Below, piece by piece: positions 18,932 to 29,112 of a stretch of 64,000 nucleotides of DNA. How positions within the stretch are numbered: position 1 is the stretch's first letter; the number at the start of each line of letters is the position of its first letter. Below the pieces are notes generated by a model, which was given only the letters and a program-made list of their open reading frames with translations, had not been told where the DNA came from and made no database searches. Position numbers and translations under genes: made by a program. Origin of the DNA: an uncultured SAR116 cluster alpha proteobacterium (GTDB lineage: Bacteria; Pseudomonadota; Alphaproteobacteria; Puniceispirillales; Marisalimonadaceae); contig CACBDG010000001.1 of assembly GCA_902537945.1 (NCBI GenBank), forward strand, positions 186,001 through 250,000, given 5' to 3'.

Positions 18932-19495
18932 ATGATAAAAGAATTTTTAAAAATAAAAAATTTGTTTCATTCAAATAAAAGTGATTCGTCTATAACAACT
19001 AGACAGCCTAAAGACTTTGAAGCTTTTAGGAAATTTTTGAATTTAGCAAGGTCTGAGATGGATAAAAATGGTCTATGTGATTGGAAATTAGATCTTGATC
19101 ATGCAAAAGTAAGGGCAGGCGCATGTTTTTTTAGAGAAAAAAAAATCTCGTTTTCAAGGAATTTCATTAAAAATTCAAATGAATTAGAAATTTATGACAC
19201 AATCCTTCATGAAATAGCTCATGCCCTTGTGGGTCCTAAGCATGGTCATGACATTGTGTGGAAAAATATGGCTAAAAAACTTGGGTGTTCAGCAAAGACG
19301 TACCATACTTTAGAATTTTCAGATTACAAGTGGATTAAGTATTGTGAAAATCAATGTTGGGAACAAAAAACACATAGGCGAAAGTCAAATTTAATTTGTC
19401 GTAAATGTGGAGCTTCAGTCTTTTATAAAAAAATAAATAGTAACTACTCAACTTGTTCTAATTCAATGAGAGTGCCCGAAAAATCAGACGGTTGA
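18932..19495 (+). CDS. SprT-like zinc metallopeptidase-fold protein
   Basis: 187 residues. The SprT signature is ILHEIAHALVG with HExxH at residues 93-97 and a third ligand likely in GPKHGHD. A C-terminal zinc ribbon is indicated by Cys pairs YCENQCW and ICRKCG. SprT-like proteins range from DNA-protein crosslink proteases to poorly characterised bacterial YcgR-neighbour proteins; the role here is not known. Its last 17 codons overlap the convergent methylmalonyl-CoA epimerase gene by 52 bases; the tail NSMRVPEKSDG is therefore constrained by the other frame. Confidence 0.8.
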   Translation: MIKEFLKIKNLFHSNKSDSSITTRQPKDFEAFRKFLNLARSEMDKNGLCDWKLDLDHAKVRAGACFFREKKISFSRNFIKNSNELEIYDTILHEIAHALVGPKHGHDIVWKNMAKKLGCSAKTYHTLEFSDYKWIKYCENQCWEQKTHRRKSNLICRKCGASVFYKKINSNYSTCSNSMRVPEKSDG

Positions 19496-19869
19496 AGAAA
19501 TATTACAGGATTTCCATGAGCTCCAATCTTTGGATTACCATCTCCTAAAATTCTTGCCCCTACTGCTTGAAGTTTTCTTGAAGCAGATTTTAGATCACTA
19601 ACCTCATAACAAATATGATGCATACCTCCATTTGGATTTTTTTTAAGAAAGTTGCTAATTGGGCTATTCTCATTTAACGGTTCAATAAGTTCAACTTTTG
19701 TGTTTGGTGAATTAATAAACACTACTTTCACCCCGTGCTCATGCAAAGTTTGAGGTTTGCTGACACTAGCGCCTAGAGCCTTTTGCCACATATCAGAAGC
19801 TATTTTTATATTAGGAACAGCAATAGCAACGTGATTAAGTCTTCCGATATTTGAATAAACTTCCTCCAT
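19444..19869 (-). CDS. mce: methylmalonyl-CoA epimerase
   Basis: 141 residues, a two-module vicinal-oxygen-chelate (glyoxalase) fold. Metal ligands are visible in RLNHVAIAVPN (His), GGMHHICYEV (His) and the terminal LIELEQ (Glu). It interconverts (S)- and (R)-methylmalonyl-CoA. Position next to divergent pccB, pccA and mcm confirms the assignment against other VOC proteins. The start at 19869 has AGGAG 6 bases upstream. Its 3' end overlaps the SprT-like gene by 52 bases. Confidence 0.93.
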   Translation of the reverse strand: MEEVYSNIGRLNHVAIAVPNIKIASDMWQKALGASVSKPQTLHEHGVKVVFINSPNTKVELIEPLNENSPISNFLKKNPNGGMHHICYEVSDLKSASRKLQAVGARILGDGNPKIGAHGNPVIFLQPSDFSGTLIELEQVE

Positions 19870-19995
19870 AGAATACTCCTAAACACACTTTATTTTCCAA
19901 TACAAGTTATATTTAATTTAAATAATTATCAATTATCATAGATTGATTATTACTAGTTAATTCTGTCAAATTTTGCTAAATATTAAATATTAATC

Positions 19996-21561
19996 ATGCT
20001 CGAATGGAGAAACGTTATAAAGAAATCAAGTCGAGAAATAATTTCTGAGTTACAGTCAAGAAGAGAAAAAGCACGTCTTGGTGGCGGAAGAAAAAGAATA
20101 GAAAAACAACATTCAGTTGGAAAACTTACTGCAAGAGAAAGAATAAATACTCTATTAGATGAAGGTTCATTTGAAGAAACAGATATGTTTGTTATCCATC
20201 GCATAAGAGATTTTGGAATGGATGGGAAGACTATCCCAGGGGACGGTGTTTTAACGGGATCTGGAAAAGTTAATGGGAAATTAGTTTATATTTATGCGCA
20301 AGATTTTACTGTTTTTGGAGGCTCATTATCATCAGATCATGCAAAAAAAATTGTAAAAATAATGAAGCTAGCAATACAAAATAAAGCACCAATCATTGGC
20401 TTGAATGATAGTGGTGGGGCAAGAATTCAAGAAGGTGTCGAATCTTTAGGTGGTTACGCTGATGTTTTTCTGCAAAATGCTCTAGCTTCTGGAGTAGTCC
20501 CACAAATTTCTATGATTATGGGGCCATGTGCTGGAGGAGCTGTTTATTCACCAGCTATGACAGATTTTACATTCATGGTTAAAGGAACAAGCTATATGTT
20601 TGTTACAGGTCCTGATGTAGTTAAAACTGTTACCTCAGAAGAAGTTACTGCGGAGGAACTAGGGGGAGCTGACACTCATACAAAAATTTCTTCAGTAGCA
20701 GACGGATCATTTAATAACGATATTGAAGCTTTAAATGTATTAAGAAAATTTCTAAGTTTTTTACCATCTAGTAATGAATATCAATATACTAAAAGAAAAA
20801 CTCATGACCCAAAAAAAAGAATTTCTTTTGCATTAGATACATTGATACCTGAGAATCCAAATTTACCCTATGATATGAAAGAGCTTATTGTATCAATTGC
20901 TGATGAATACGATTTTTTTGAGTTACAAGAAAATTTTGCAAAAAACATACTTATTGGTTTTATAAGGTTGGATGGCCAAACTATTGGAGTTGTAGCAAAT
21001 CAACCAATAGTTTTAGCAGGTTGTTTGGACAATGATTCTAGTAGAAAAGCAGCCAGATTTGTAAGATTTTGTGACGCTTTCAATATTCCTATTCTGACAT
21101 TAGTAGATGTGCCAGGGTTTATGCCAGGAACTGCTCAAGAATATGGTGGTATAATTAAGCACGGAGCGAAACTATTATTTGCATACGCAGAAGCTACAAC
21201 ACCAAAGGTTACCTTAATTACTAGAAAAGCATATGGTGGAGCATATGATGTCATGAGTTCAAAACATTTAAGAGGAGATGCTAATTATGCATGGCCTACT
21301 GCTGAAATTGCAGTTATGGGAGCAAAAGGAGCAGTAGAAATTCTTTTTCGAAATGAATTAAATGATCCAAAAAAAATAGAAACCAGAACATTAGATTATG
21401 AGGAAAGATTTGCAAATCCTTTTATTGCTGCAGAAAGAGGTTTTCTTGATGATGTCATTATACCTAGCAATTCCAGATATAGGTTGATACAAGCATTCTC
21501 TAAATTAAAAAATAAGACACAAAAAAATCCAGATAAAAAATTTGGAAATATTCCACTTTAA
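19996..21561 (+). CDS. pccB: propionyl-CoA carboxylase beta subunit
   Basis: 521 residues, the usual length of the carboxyltransferase subunit. Typical elements are [14 protein letters not shown] near residue 27, [25 protein letters not shown], the oxyanion loop [12 protein letters not shown] and [18 protein letters not shown] second-half motifs (here [13 protein letters not shown]). With pccA it carboxylates propionyl-CoA to (S)-methylmalonyl-CoA. The N-terminus has about ten more residues than many homologues and no strong ribosome-binding site, so the exact start is uncertain. First gene of pccB-pccA-mcm-prpE. Confidence 0.96.
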   Translation: MLEWRNVIKKSSREIISELQSRREKARLGGGRKRIEKQHSVGKLTARERINTLLDEGSFEETDMFVIHRIRDFGMDGKTIPGDGVLTGSGKVNGKLVYIYAQDFTVFGGSLSSDHAKKIVKIMKLAIQNKAPIIGLNDSGGARIQEGVESLGGYADVFLQNALASGVVPQISMIMGPCAGGAVYSPAMTDFTFMVKGTSYMFVTGPDVVKTVTSEEVTAEELGGADTHTKISSVADGSFNNDIEALNVLRKFLSFLPSSNEYQYTKRKTHDPKKRISFALDTLIPENPNLPYDMKELIVSIADEYDFFELQENFAKNILIGFIRLDGQTIGVVANQPIVLAGCLDNDSSRKAARFVRFCDAFNIPILTLVDVPGFMPGTAQEYGGIIKHGAKLLFAYAEATTPKVTLITRKAYGGAYDVMSSKHLRGDANYAWPTAEIAVMGAKGAVEILFRNELNDPKKIETRTLDYEERFANPFIAAERGFLDDVIIPSNSRYRLIQAFSKLKNKTQKNPDKKFGNIPL

Positions 21562-21579
21562 TAATAACAGAAGAATAAT

Positions 21580-23649
21580 ATGTTTAAAAAAATTTTAATT
21601 GCAAATCGTGGAGAGATAGCTTGCAGAATAATCAAAACTGCAAAAAAAATGAAAATTAAAACTGTTGCAGTTTTTTCAGATGCTGACAGATATGCAGAAC
21701 ATGTTCGTTTAGCAGACGAAGCTGTTTACTTAGGACCATCACCAGCTTCAGAAAGTTATCTTAGAGTGGATTTAATAATAAAAGCTTGTAAAGAAAAAAA
21801 ATGTGATGCTTTACACCCAGGATATGGATTTTTATCTGAAAACTCTAATTTTGCTGAAGCTTTAAGTGAAGCAAAGATTACTTTTATTGGCCCCTCAAAA
21901 TCATCAATAGCATCAATGGGTGATAAGATTGAGTCAAAAAAAATTGCTAAGTCAGCAAATGTTAATACTGTTCCTGGTCATATAGGAATAATAAAAAGTA
22001 AAAATGAAGCAATAAGGATTGCAGATGAAATAGGCTATCCAGTAATGTTAAAGGCTAGTGCTGGTGGAGGCGGTAAAGGTATGCGTATTGCTTTTTCAAG
22101 CGACCAGGTAGAAGATAATTTTGAAAGAGCTTCAAGTGAGGCTCTTAAGAGTTTTGGCGATAAACGCATTTTTATAGAAAAATTTATTACTGAACCAAGA
22201 CATATTGAGATACAAGTATTAGCTGATAATTTTGGTAATGTGATTTATTTAGGTGAAAGAGAATGTTCTATCCAAAGAAGAAATCAAAAAGTTATTGAAG
22301 AGGCTCCTTCACCTTTTTTAGATGAACAAACAAGAAAACAGATGGGTAATCAAGCCGTTCAATTATCAAGAAAAGTTGGTTACAGTAGCGCTGGAACAGT
22401 TGAATTTATAGTTGATAAAGATAAAAATTTTTATTTTTTAGAGATGAATACACGTCTTCAAGTTGAGCATCCTGTTACTGAATTAATCACGGGAATAGAT
22501 TTAGTAGAGCAGATGATAAAAATAGCATACGGAAAAAAACTAGAAATTACCCAAAATGATGTTCGTTTAAATGGTTCAGCAATTGAAACTAGAATATATG
22601 CAGAAAATCCGTACAAAAACTTTCTACCCTCGATTGGAAGATTGACTAAATATGACCCACCTAAAGAAAAGCAACATTCGGATGGCACAATTACCAGAAA
22701 TGATACTGGCGTAAGAGAAGGTGATGAGGTATCAATGTTTTATGATCCTATGATTGCAAAACTATGTTCTTGGGGTAAAACACGTGAATTATCTATTAAT
22801 AGAATGGAGTCTGCTTTAGATAATTTTTTACTCGAGGGTATAGATCATAACATATCTTTTCTTTCAGCTATTTTAGCAAACAAAAGATTTAAATCTGGAG
22901 ACATAAGTACTGCATTTATAGAAGAAGAATTTAAGGAAGGATTTCAAGGAATAATTCCAAACAAGAAATTGGAATGGACCATAGGATCTTTAATTTTAGC
23001 ATATCATATCTGTGAAATTTCAAAAAATTTTGAAATTTTTGAAACTGATCAAATTTCTGATAAGTGGGATGTTTATTTTCATTACAAGCAATTCTCACAA
23101 AATCCTTCAAAATTAAAATATATGATCAATAAAGATAATTTAAATTTGCCTTTTGTTTCTATTAAGCCTATGCACAATCAAATAACAAAGGGTCTAAATG
23201 ATGATTTTTTTACAATTGAAGTACGCCAAGATTTTATTAAAAAATTAGTTACATTCAAAATATACTCACAAGATTTATTAAATGACCCTCAAAATATTCA
23301 ATGTAGACTAAATAACAAAAATACTAATATCGAGTTTCAATATAGAGGAATTACAATGTCGGCAAACGTGTTTCCTAAACACGTGGCTGATTATCATAAA
23401 TATATGAAACCAATAAAAAACTTAGATAAATCAAATTTATTAATCTGCCCAATGCCAGGAAAATTAATTAAAATACTAGTTAAAGAAAATCAAATTATTG
23501 AAGAAGGACAATCCTTATGTGTTGTAGAGGCAATGAAAATGGAGAATACATTAGTTGCTCCAAAACAATGCACTATTAAAAAAATCTATTATAAAGAAGG
23601 TGACACGTTATCTGTTGATGAAGTCATTATGGAGTTCTCATTAAAATAA
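21580..23649 (+). CDS. pccA: propionyl-CoA carboxylase alpha subunit (biotin carboxylase/BCCP)
   Basis: 689 residues. Residues about 1-450 are biotin carboxylase: FKKILIANRGEIACRI at the start, the ATP-grasp loop KASAGGGGKGMR near 160 and EMNTRLQVEHPVTE near 290. A BT-like linker region follows, and the C-terminus is a biotin-carrier domain with VVEAMKMEN, biotinyl Lys at 653. It follows pccB by 18 bases. The central region (about 460-600) is less conserved, as is normal. Biotin supply may come from the BioY importer at 44525. Confidence 0.96.
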   Translation: MFKKILIANRGEIACRIIKTAKKMKIKTVAVFSDADRYAEHVRLADEAVYLGPSPASESYLRVDLIIKACKEKKCDALHPGYGFLSENSNFAEALSEAKITFIGPSKSSIASMGDKIESKKIAKSANVNTVPGHIGIIKSKNEAIRIADEIGYPVMLKASAGGGGKGMRIAFSSDQVEDNFERASSEALKSFGDKRIFIEKFITEPRHIEIQVLADNFGNVIYLGERECSIQRRNQKVIEEAPSPFLDEQTRKQMGNQAVQLSRKVGYSSAGTVEFIVDKDKNFYFLEMNTRLQVEHPVTELITGIDLVEQMIKIAYGKKLEITQNDVRLNGSAIETRIYAENPYKNFLPSIGRLTKYDPPKEKQHSDGTITRNDTGVREGDEVSMFYDPMIAKLCSWGKTRELSINRMESALDNFLLEGIDHNISFLSAILANKRFKSGDISTAFIEEEFKEGFQGIIPNKKLEWTIGSLILAYHICEISKNFEIFETDQISDKWDVYFHYKQFSQNPSKLKYMINKDNLNLPFVSIKPMHNQITKGLNDDFFTIEVRQDFIKKLVTFKIYSQDLLNDPQNIQCRLNNKNTNIEFQYRGITMSANVFPKHVADYHKYMKPIKNLDKSNLLICPMPGKLIKILVKENQIIEEGQSLCVVEAMKMENTLVAPKQCTIKKIYYKEGDTLSVDEVIMEFSLK

Positions 23650-23672
23650 AATTATAAAAGTAAGAGATTTGT

Positions 23673-25847
23673 ATGGGCAAAAAAGACAATTTAGAAAACT
23701 GGAAGAATAACGCTAAAAATGAGTTAAAAACTTCAAATGTTGATGATATCTACATTAACACATCAGAAGGAATTAATATAAAGCCATTATACACTTCAGT
23801 AGATAATGAAAATATTAGTCATCTTGATAGCTATCCTGGTGAACCTCCATTTTTAAGAGGCCCAAAAGCCACAATGTATACAGGTAGACCTTGGACAATT
23901 CGGCAATATGCTGGTTTTTCAACAGCTTCAGAGTCGAATAAATTTTATAAAAAAAATCTGGCTTCTGGACAAAAAGGTTTGTCAGTTGCTTTTGATTTAG
24001 CAACTCATAGGGGCTACGATTCAGATCATGAGAGGGTATATGGTGATGTAGGTAAAGCAGGTGTTGCTATAGATAGTGTAGAGGATATGAAAACTCTTTT
24101 TGATGGTATCCCTCTTGATAAAATGTCTGTGTCAATGACAATGAATGGAGCAGTTCTTCCTGTGTTAGCAGGTTATATAGTTGCGGCTCAAGAACAAGGT
24201 GTAAGTACTAGAGAACTTAGCGGGACTATACAAAATGACATACTTAAAGAATTCATGGTTAGGAACACTTATATTTATCCCCCAGAACCGTCTATGAGAA
24301 TTGTCTCTGATATTATCAATTTTACATCAAAAGAAATGCCAAAATTTAATTCAATATCTATTTCAGGGTATCATATGCAGGAGGCAGGTGCCTCTCTCGT
24401 TCAAGAATTAGCTTTTACAATTGCAGATGGATTAGAATATATTAGAGCAGCAATAAAAAGTGGGTTATTGGTTGATGATTTTGCACCAAGATTATCCTTT
24501 TTCTTTGCTATAGGAATGAATTTTTTTATGGAAGCTGCTAAATTGAGAGCGGCGAGATATTTATGGTCTCAATGGACAAAAAAGTTATTTAATTGCCAAA
24601 ATCCAAAATCACAAATGCTTAGAACCCATTGCCAAACTTCTGGGGCAAGTTTACAAGAGCAAGATCCTTATAATAATATTATTAGAACAACTATCGAGGC
24701 ATTGGCCGCTACTTTAGGGGGCACGCAATCTTTGCATACAAATTCATTTGATGAAGCAATAGGTTTGCCTACTGAATTTTCTGCTAAAATAGCCAGAAAC
24801 ACCCAACTAATTCTGCAACATGAAACGGGTATTACAGATACAGTGGATCCGCTTGCTGGCAGTTATTTTGTTGAGAATTTGACAAAAGAATTAATTGATA
24901 AATCTAATGAACTAATTGAAAAAATTGAAGAAATGGGAGGTATGACAGTAGCCGTAATTAATGGTTTTCCAAAATCAGAAATAGAAATTTCTGCGACAAA
25001 ACGTCAAGCAAAAATTGATTCTGGAGAACAAGTTATTGTAGGAGTAAATAAATATAAGTCAGATCAAAATGAAAATGTTGATGTTCTAAATATTGATAAT
25101 AAAGCGGTTCGTGAAGAACAAATTAAAAAATTAAATCAAATAAAAAAAGCTAGAAATTCAAAAGAAGTAAAAAAAGCATTACAAAAATTAAAAGAAGTTG
25201 CAAAAGAAAATAAAGGTAACTTGTTAAATTTGACAATTGATGCAATTAAAGCAAGAGCAACAGTTGGTGAGGTGTCTTATGCTCTTGAAGAAGTCTATGG
25301 TCGTTATGGAGTAAAACAAGATATAATTAAAGATGTATACAAAAGTTCTTATCAAAATGAAGAAGACTTTAAAAAGGTAGATATTGCTCTATCTAATTTT
25401 AAAAATATTGCAGGTGAAAATCCAAAAATCTTTATGGCTAAACTTGGACAAGATGGTCATGACAGAGGAGCAAAAGTAATTGCTTCTGCTTTTACAGATA
25501 TTGGTTTCTCAGTCGAAATTGGTACTTTGTTTCAAACTCCGAAAGAGGCTGTGGATCTTGCTATAGATTTAGGGGTTCATGTCATTGGTATATCCTCTTT
25601 AGCAGCGGGTCATAAAACATTGATACCTGAATTAATAGATGAACTTAAAAAAAGACAAGCTGATGATATTCTTATAGTTTGTGGTGGTGTAATCCCTGTA
25701 CAAGATTATCAATTTTTATATGATGCTGGTGTTGCAGCTATCTTTGGACCTGGCACACCTATTCCTGATGCTGCATCAACAACTATAAATAAAGCAGCTG
25801 AACAATTAATGAGAATGCATAATTTTAGAAAAGCTAGAACGAAATAA
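23673..25847 (+). CDS. methylmalonyl-CoA mutase, single large chain
   Basis: 724 residues, the full fused length: a TIM-barrel substrate domain ([20 protein letters not shown] near 50, then [13 protein letters not shown] near 360) and a C-terminal cobalamin domain with D594-x-H596-x2-G in [12 protein letters not shown], where His replaces the lower axial ligand of B12. It isomerises (R)-methylmalonyl-CoA to succinyl-CoA. No MeaB-type G-protein chaperone or cobalamin adenosyltransferase is nearby. It lies 23 bases after pccA. Common symbols include scpA, mutA/B and mcm. Confidence 0.97.
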   Translation: MGKKDNLENWKNNAKNELKTSNVDDIYINTSEGINIKPLYTSVDNENISHLDSYPGEPPFLRGPKATMYTGRPWTIRQYAGFSTASESNKFYKKNLASGQKGLSVAFDLATHRGYDSDHERVYGDVGKAGVAIDSVEDMKTLFDGIPLDKMSVSMTMNGAVLPVLAGYIVAAQEQGVSTRELSGTIQNDILKEFMVRNTYIYPPEPSMRIVSDIINFTSKEMPKFNSISISGYHMQEAGASLVQELAFTIADGLEYIRAAIKSGLLVDDFAPRLSFFFAIGMNFFMEAAKLRAARYLWSQWTKKLFNCQNPKSQMLRTHCQTSGASLQEQDPYNNIIRTTIEALAATLGGTQSLHTNSFDEAIGLPTEFSAKIARNTQLILQHETGITDTVDPLAGSYFVENLTKELIDKSNELIEKIEEMGGMTVAVINGFPKSEIEISATKRQAKIDSGEQVIVGVNKYKSDQNENVDVLNIDNKAVREEQIKKLNQIKKARNSKEVKKALQKLKEVAKENKGNLLNLTIDAIKARATVGEVSYALEEVYGRYGVKQDIIKDVYKSSYQNEEDFKKVDIALSNFKNIAGENPKIFMAKLGQDGHDRGAKVIASAFTDIGFSVEIGTLFQTPKEAVDLAIDLGVHVIGISSLAAGHKTLIPELIDELKKRQADDILIVCGGVIPVQDYQFLYDAGVAAIFGPGTPIPDAASTTINKAAEQLMRMHNFRKARTK

Positions 25848-25872
25848 TTGTTATTTTTTTGGGGGGGTAAAT

Positions 25873-27759
25873 TTGGGAAATTACAAAAAAATTTATGATA
25901 ATTGGCAAAAAGACCCAAAAATATTTTGGAAAGAACAATCTGAAAATATTGATTGGGAAAAAAATCCTAAAAAGATTTTAGATGATGATAACAAACCATT
26001 TTATAAATGGTATCCAGATGGAAGTTTAAACACATGTTTCAATGCTATCGACAGACACGTCATAAATGGGAGAGGAGAACAAGATGCAATATTATATGAT
26101 AGCCCTGTCACAAATACAAAAAAGAAAATTACCTATTCCGAACTTCAATATCAAGTTTCCATTTTTGCTGGAGCACTTAAAAAATTAGGAGTTTTAAAGG
26201 GGGATCGTGTAATCATTTATATGCCAATGATACCTGAAGCGTTGGTGGCTATGCTAGCTTGTTCTAGACTAGGAGCAATCCACTCTGTAGTATTTGGTGG
26301 TTTTGCTTCAAATGAACTAGCTGTGAGAATTGATGATTGTAAGCCAAAAATAATAGTGTCTGCATCGTGCGGGCATGAGCCAAATAGAATTGTTGAGTAT
26401 AAACCTTTACTTGACAACGCAATTAAAATTGCTAGTCATCAAGTAGAAAGATGTATAATTTATCAACGTCAAGCCTTAAATGTTGAGCTTATTCCAGACC
26501 AAGATATAGATTGGAATGAGGTTGTTAAAGGTGTTTCATTGACTGATCCTGTTGAAGTTAAAGCAAACGACCCTTTATATATTTTATATACATCAGGAAC
26601 AACTGGAAAACCGAAAGGAGTTGTCAGGGATAATGGAGGACACGCAGTATCTCTAAAATGGTCAATGAAAAATATTTATAATGTAGAACCTGGGGATGTT
26701 TATTGGGCTGCGTCGGACATTGGATGGGTAGTTGGTCATTCTTATATCGTTTATGCACCTTTGCTTCATGGCTGCACGACAATTTTATTTGAAGGGAAAC
26801 CTGTTGGAACACCAGATGCTGGGACATTTTGGAGAATTATTTCTGATTATAAGGTCAAGGTGTTATTTACAGCTCCAACAGCTCTAAGAGCTGTTAAGAG
26901 AGATGACCCAGATGGTGAGTTTATTAAAAAATTTGATTTAACATCCTTACAGTCTCTATTTCTTGCTGGAGAAAGAGCTGATCCTGATACGGTTTTGTGG
27001 CTGGAAAGAAAATTAAAAGTTCCTATAATTGATCACTGGTGGCAAACTGAAACTGGATGGCCTGTTGCAGCAAACCCTTTAGGTATAGAATCGCTTCCAA
27101 TTAAAACTGGTTCTCCAACTTTAGCTATGCCAGGATATGATGTAAGGGTTTTATCAGAAGATGGCAATGAGGTTCCAAAAGGAACATTAGGAGCAATTTC
27201 AATAAAATTACCTTTGCCACCAGGATCTTTACCTAGTTTATGGAATGCAGATGATAGATTTATAGAGGCTTACTTATCAACTTTTGAAGGTTTTTATGAA
27301 ACAGGAGACGCAGGTTATCAAGATGAAGATGGTTATTTATACATTATGTCAAGAACTGACGATGTAATAAATGTTGCAGGTCATAGGCTTTCAACAGGCG
27401 CAATGGAAGAAACTTTATCTAATCATGTAGATGTAGCTGAATGTGCAGTTGTTGGCGTTTCAGATGATTTAAAAGGACAAGTTCCATTAGGATTGATATG
27501 CTTGAATAAAGGATGTAATAAAACTCATGAGGATGTGTGTAAAGAAGTTGTAGATTTAGTTCGAAATGAAATAGGGCCAGTTGCTGCATTTAAATCCGTG
27601 GCTGTTGTTTCTGCTCTTCCAAAGACAAGATCAGGAAAAATTTTAAGAGCCACTATAAGAAAAATAGCTGATAAAGTTGAATGGGAAATGCCTGCCACAG
27701 TAGATAATCCAAAAGTATTTAAAGAAATTGAAGAAGCTTTAGAACCATTAGGCTATTAA
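25873..27759 (+). CDS. prpE: propionyl-CoA synthetase
   Basis: 628 residues, AMP-forming acyl-CoA synthetase. YTSGTTGKPKGVVRDNGGH is the PrpE/ACSS3-type P-loop (acetate enzymes have GVLHTTGG here); WWQTETGWPV and AGHRLSTGAMEE also match, and the reactive Lys is at about 589 in PKTRSGKI. It activates propionate for the carboxylase encoded upstream, 25 bases away. The start is TTG at 25873, preceded by a run of seven G residues (25861-25867) that can pair with 16S rRNA but is striking in this AT-rich DNA. Confidence 0.93.
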   Translation: MGNYKKIYDNWQKDPKIFWKEQSENIDWEKNPKKILDDDNKPFYKWYPDGSLNTCFNAIDRHVINGRGEQDAILYDSPVTNTKKKITYSELQYQVSIFAGALKKLGVLKGDRVIIYMPMIPEALVAMLACSRLGAIHSVVFGGFASNELAVRIDDCKPKIIVSASCGHEPNRIVEYKPLLDNAIKIASHQVERCIIYQRQALNVELIPDQDIDWNEVVKGVSLTDPVEVKANDPLYILYTSGTTGKPKGVVRDNGGHAVSLKWSMKNIYNVEPGDVYWAASDIGWVVGHSYIVYAPLLHGCTTILFEGKPVGTPDAGTFWRIISDYKVKVLFTAPTALRAVKRDDPDGEFIKKFDLTSLQSLFLAGERADPDTVLWLERKLKVPIIDHWWQTETGWPVAANPLGIESLPIKTGSPTLAMPGYDVRVLSEDGNEVPKGTLGAISIKLPLPPGSLPSLWNADDRFIEAYLSTFEGFYETGDAGYQDEDGYLYIMSRTDDVINVAGHRLSTGAMEETLSNHVDVAECAVVGVSDDLKGQVPLGLICLNKGCNKTHEDVCKEVVDLVRNEIGPVAAFKSVAVVSALPKTRSGKILRATIRKIADKVEWEMPATVDNPKVFKEIEEALEPLGY

Positions 27760-27767
27760 TTTTAACT

Positions 27768-28781
27768 TTATGAAACTTTCATAATAAATTTTCCAACATG
27801 ATCTCCTTTTTCAAGAGCCTTATGTGCTTCACTAGCATCGCTTAATAGAAATTCTCTTTGAATTATTGGTTTAATTTTACCTTTTTCTAGATATTCCCAA
27901 GCATTTTTAAATAAACTATTTACATATTCTGTTTTTTTTGTTGATGGTTGAGGTCTCAATGTTGATCCAGTTATTGTTTGTCTTTTTATCATGATATTTG
28001 CAAAATTAACTTCATCCTTAATACCACCTTGGACAGCAATAATGACTAGTCTTCCATTAATACTTAAACATTTTAAATTTCTTGAAATATATGGTCCAGC
28101 AACCATATCCAAAATTACATCTACACCTTGTTTATTTGTAAGGTGATTTATCTCTTTCTCAAATTCTTTTGTTTTATAGTTAAAACATTTTATAGCTCCT
28201 AGTTTTTCTACGACTTGACATTTTTCATCACTTCCAGCAGTTGCATAAACTTTAGCACCAAAATGTTTAGCCAACTGAATTGCAGTTGTACCTATACCAC
28301 TTGCACCACCATGAATTAGGACTTTTTCATTCTTTTGTAATTTCCCTCTCATAAATAAATTGCTCCAAACTGTTATAAAAGTTTCTGGTATACATGCTGC
28401 TTCCGCCATCGAATAGCCCTTAGGTAATGGCATACAGTGACCCTCGTCTACAACCACATATTCGGCATATCCACCACCATGACAAAGTGCGCAAACTTTA
28501 TCGCCAACATTAAATTTTACATTTGAACCTTTTTTTTCAACAACTATACCAGAAACTTCTAAACCAGGTAAGTCTGAGGCATCTTCAGGAACTTTGTAAT
28601 TACCTTGTCTTTGCAAAATGTCTGGTCTATTAACACCAGCAAACGATACTTTAATTAAAATTTGATTATTGGAAATTTGAGGAGTTGGTCTAATGCAAAG
28701 TTTTAAATTATCAGCTTTCCCAAATTCTTCTATTTCTATAGCGTGCATGTTTTTTGGTATGTTTAAAAATTCTTTTTTCAC
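27768..28781 (-). CDS. NAD(P)H quinone oxidoreductase, PIG3/zinc-independent MDR family
   Basis: 337 residues, medium-chain dehydrogenase fold. It lacks the catalytic zinc ligands and has the quinone-oxidoreductase pattern: FAGVNRPDILQRQGNY near residue 50, GLEVSGIVVEKG, and the cofactor motif IHGGASGIGTTAIQL with GAKVYATAGS after it. NADPH is the likely donor and a quinone or enal the acceptor (family knowledge). Convergent with prpE (8-base gap). Upstream is the 99-base divergent spacer shared with a small secreted-type protein. Confidence 0.88.
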   Translation of the reverse strand: MKKEFLNIPKNMHAIEIEEFGKADNLKLCIRPTPQISNNQILIKVSFAGVNRPDILQRQGNYKVPEDASDLPGLEVSGIVVEKKGSNVKFNVGDKVCALCHGGGYAEYVVVDEGHCMPLPKGYSMAEAACIPETFITVWSNLFMRGKLQKNEKVLIHGGASGIGTTAIQLAKHFGAKVYATAGSDEKCQVVEKLGAIKCFNYKTKEFEKEINHLTNKQGVDVILDMVAGPYISRNLKCLSINGRLVIIAVQGGIKDEVNFANIMIKRQTITGSTLRPQPSTKKTEYVNSLFKNAWEYLEKGKIKPIIQREFLLSDASEAHKALEKGDHVGKFIMKVS

Positions 28782-28880
28782 TTTTATCTCCTAAAAAGAT
28801 TTTTGCCCCAATTCAGTCGTATTTTGTCATACTATGGCCATCTAATAATGTAAAAAATATAACATAAAAAGGAGAGAAAG

Positions 28881-29108
28881 ATGATATTTTTAATTGTAAT
28901 TTTTTCAATATTTGCACTTCAAGAGCCTCATGTAAAAGAATATTTAGTAGAGGCTTCTAAATCTGGTCCAGCAAATTATAAATTTGTTAAACCAGTAGAT
29001 TGTTCATCCGGCAAATTAAAAGACAGTTATGTACTAGCACAAAATGGAAAAGTCGTTCTAAAGCAAATTTCTGAAGATGGTTCGATAGGACCTATTTGTA
29101 TTAAATAA
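28881..29108 (+). CDS. small exported or membrane-anchored protein, unknown
   Basis: 75 residues with a hydrophobic N-terminus (residues 1-13) and a polar remainder with two Cys (41 and 73) that could form a disulfide outside the cytoplasm. A very good ribosome-binding site (AAGGAGAG about 7 bases before ATG) argues that it is a real gene. I do not recognise a family. The hydrophobic stretch is short and lacks basic residues before it, so either a membrane anchor or a shortened signal is possible. It is convergent with argG, 4 bases apart. Confidence 0.6.
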   Translation: MIFLIVIFSIFALQEPHVKEYLVEASKSGPANYKFVKPVDCSSGKLKDSYVLAQNGKVVLKQISEDGSIGPICIK

Positions 29109-29112
29109 TCTC

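Noticed and set aside
19870..19995. PccR-type operator (TTTGCAAA) between mce and pccB
   Set aside because: The nearest match is TTTGCTAAA, a poor half-site without a partner.
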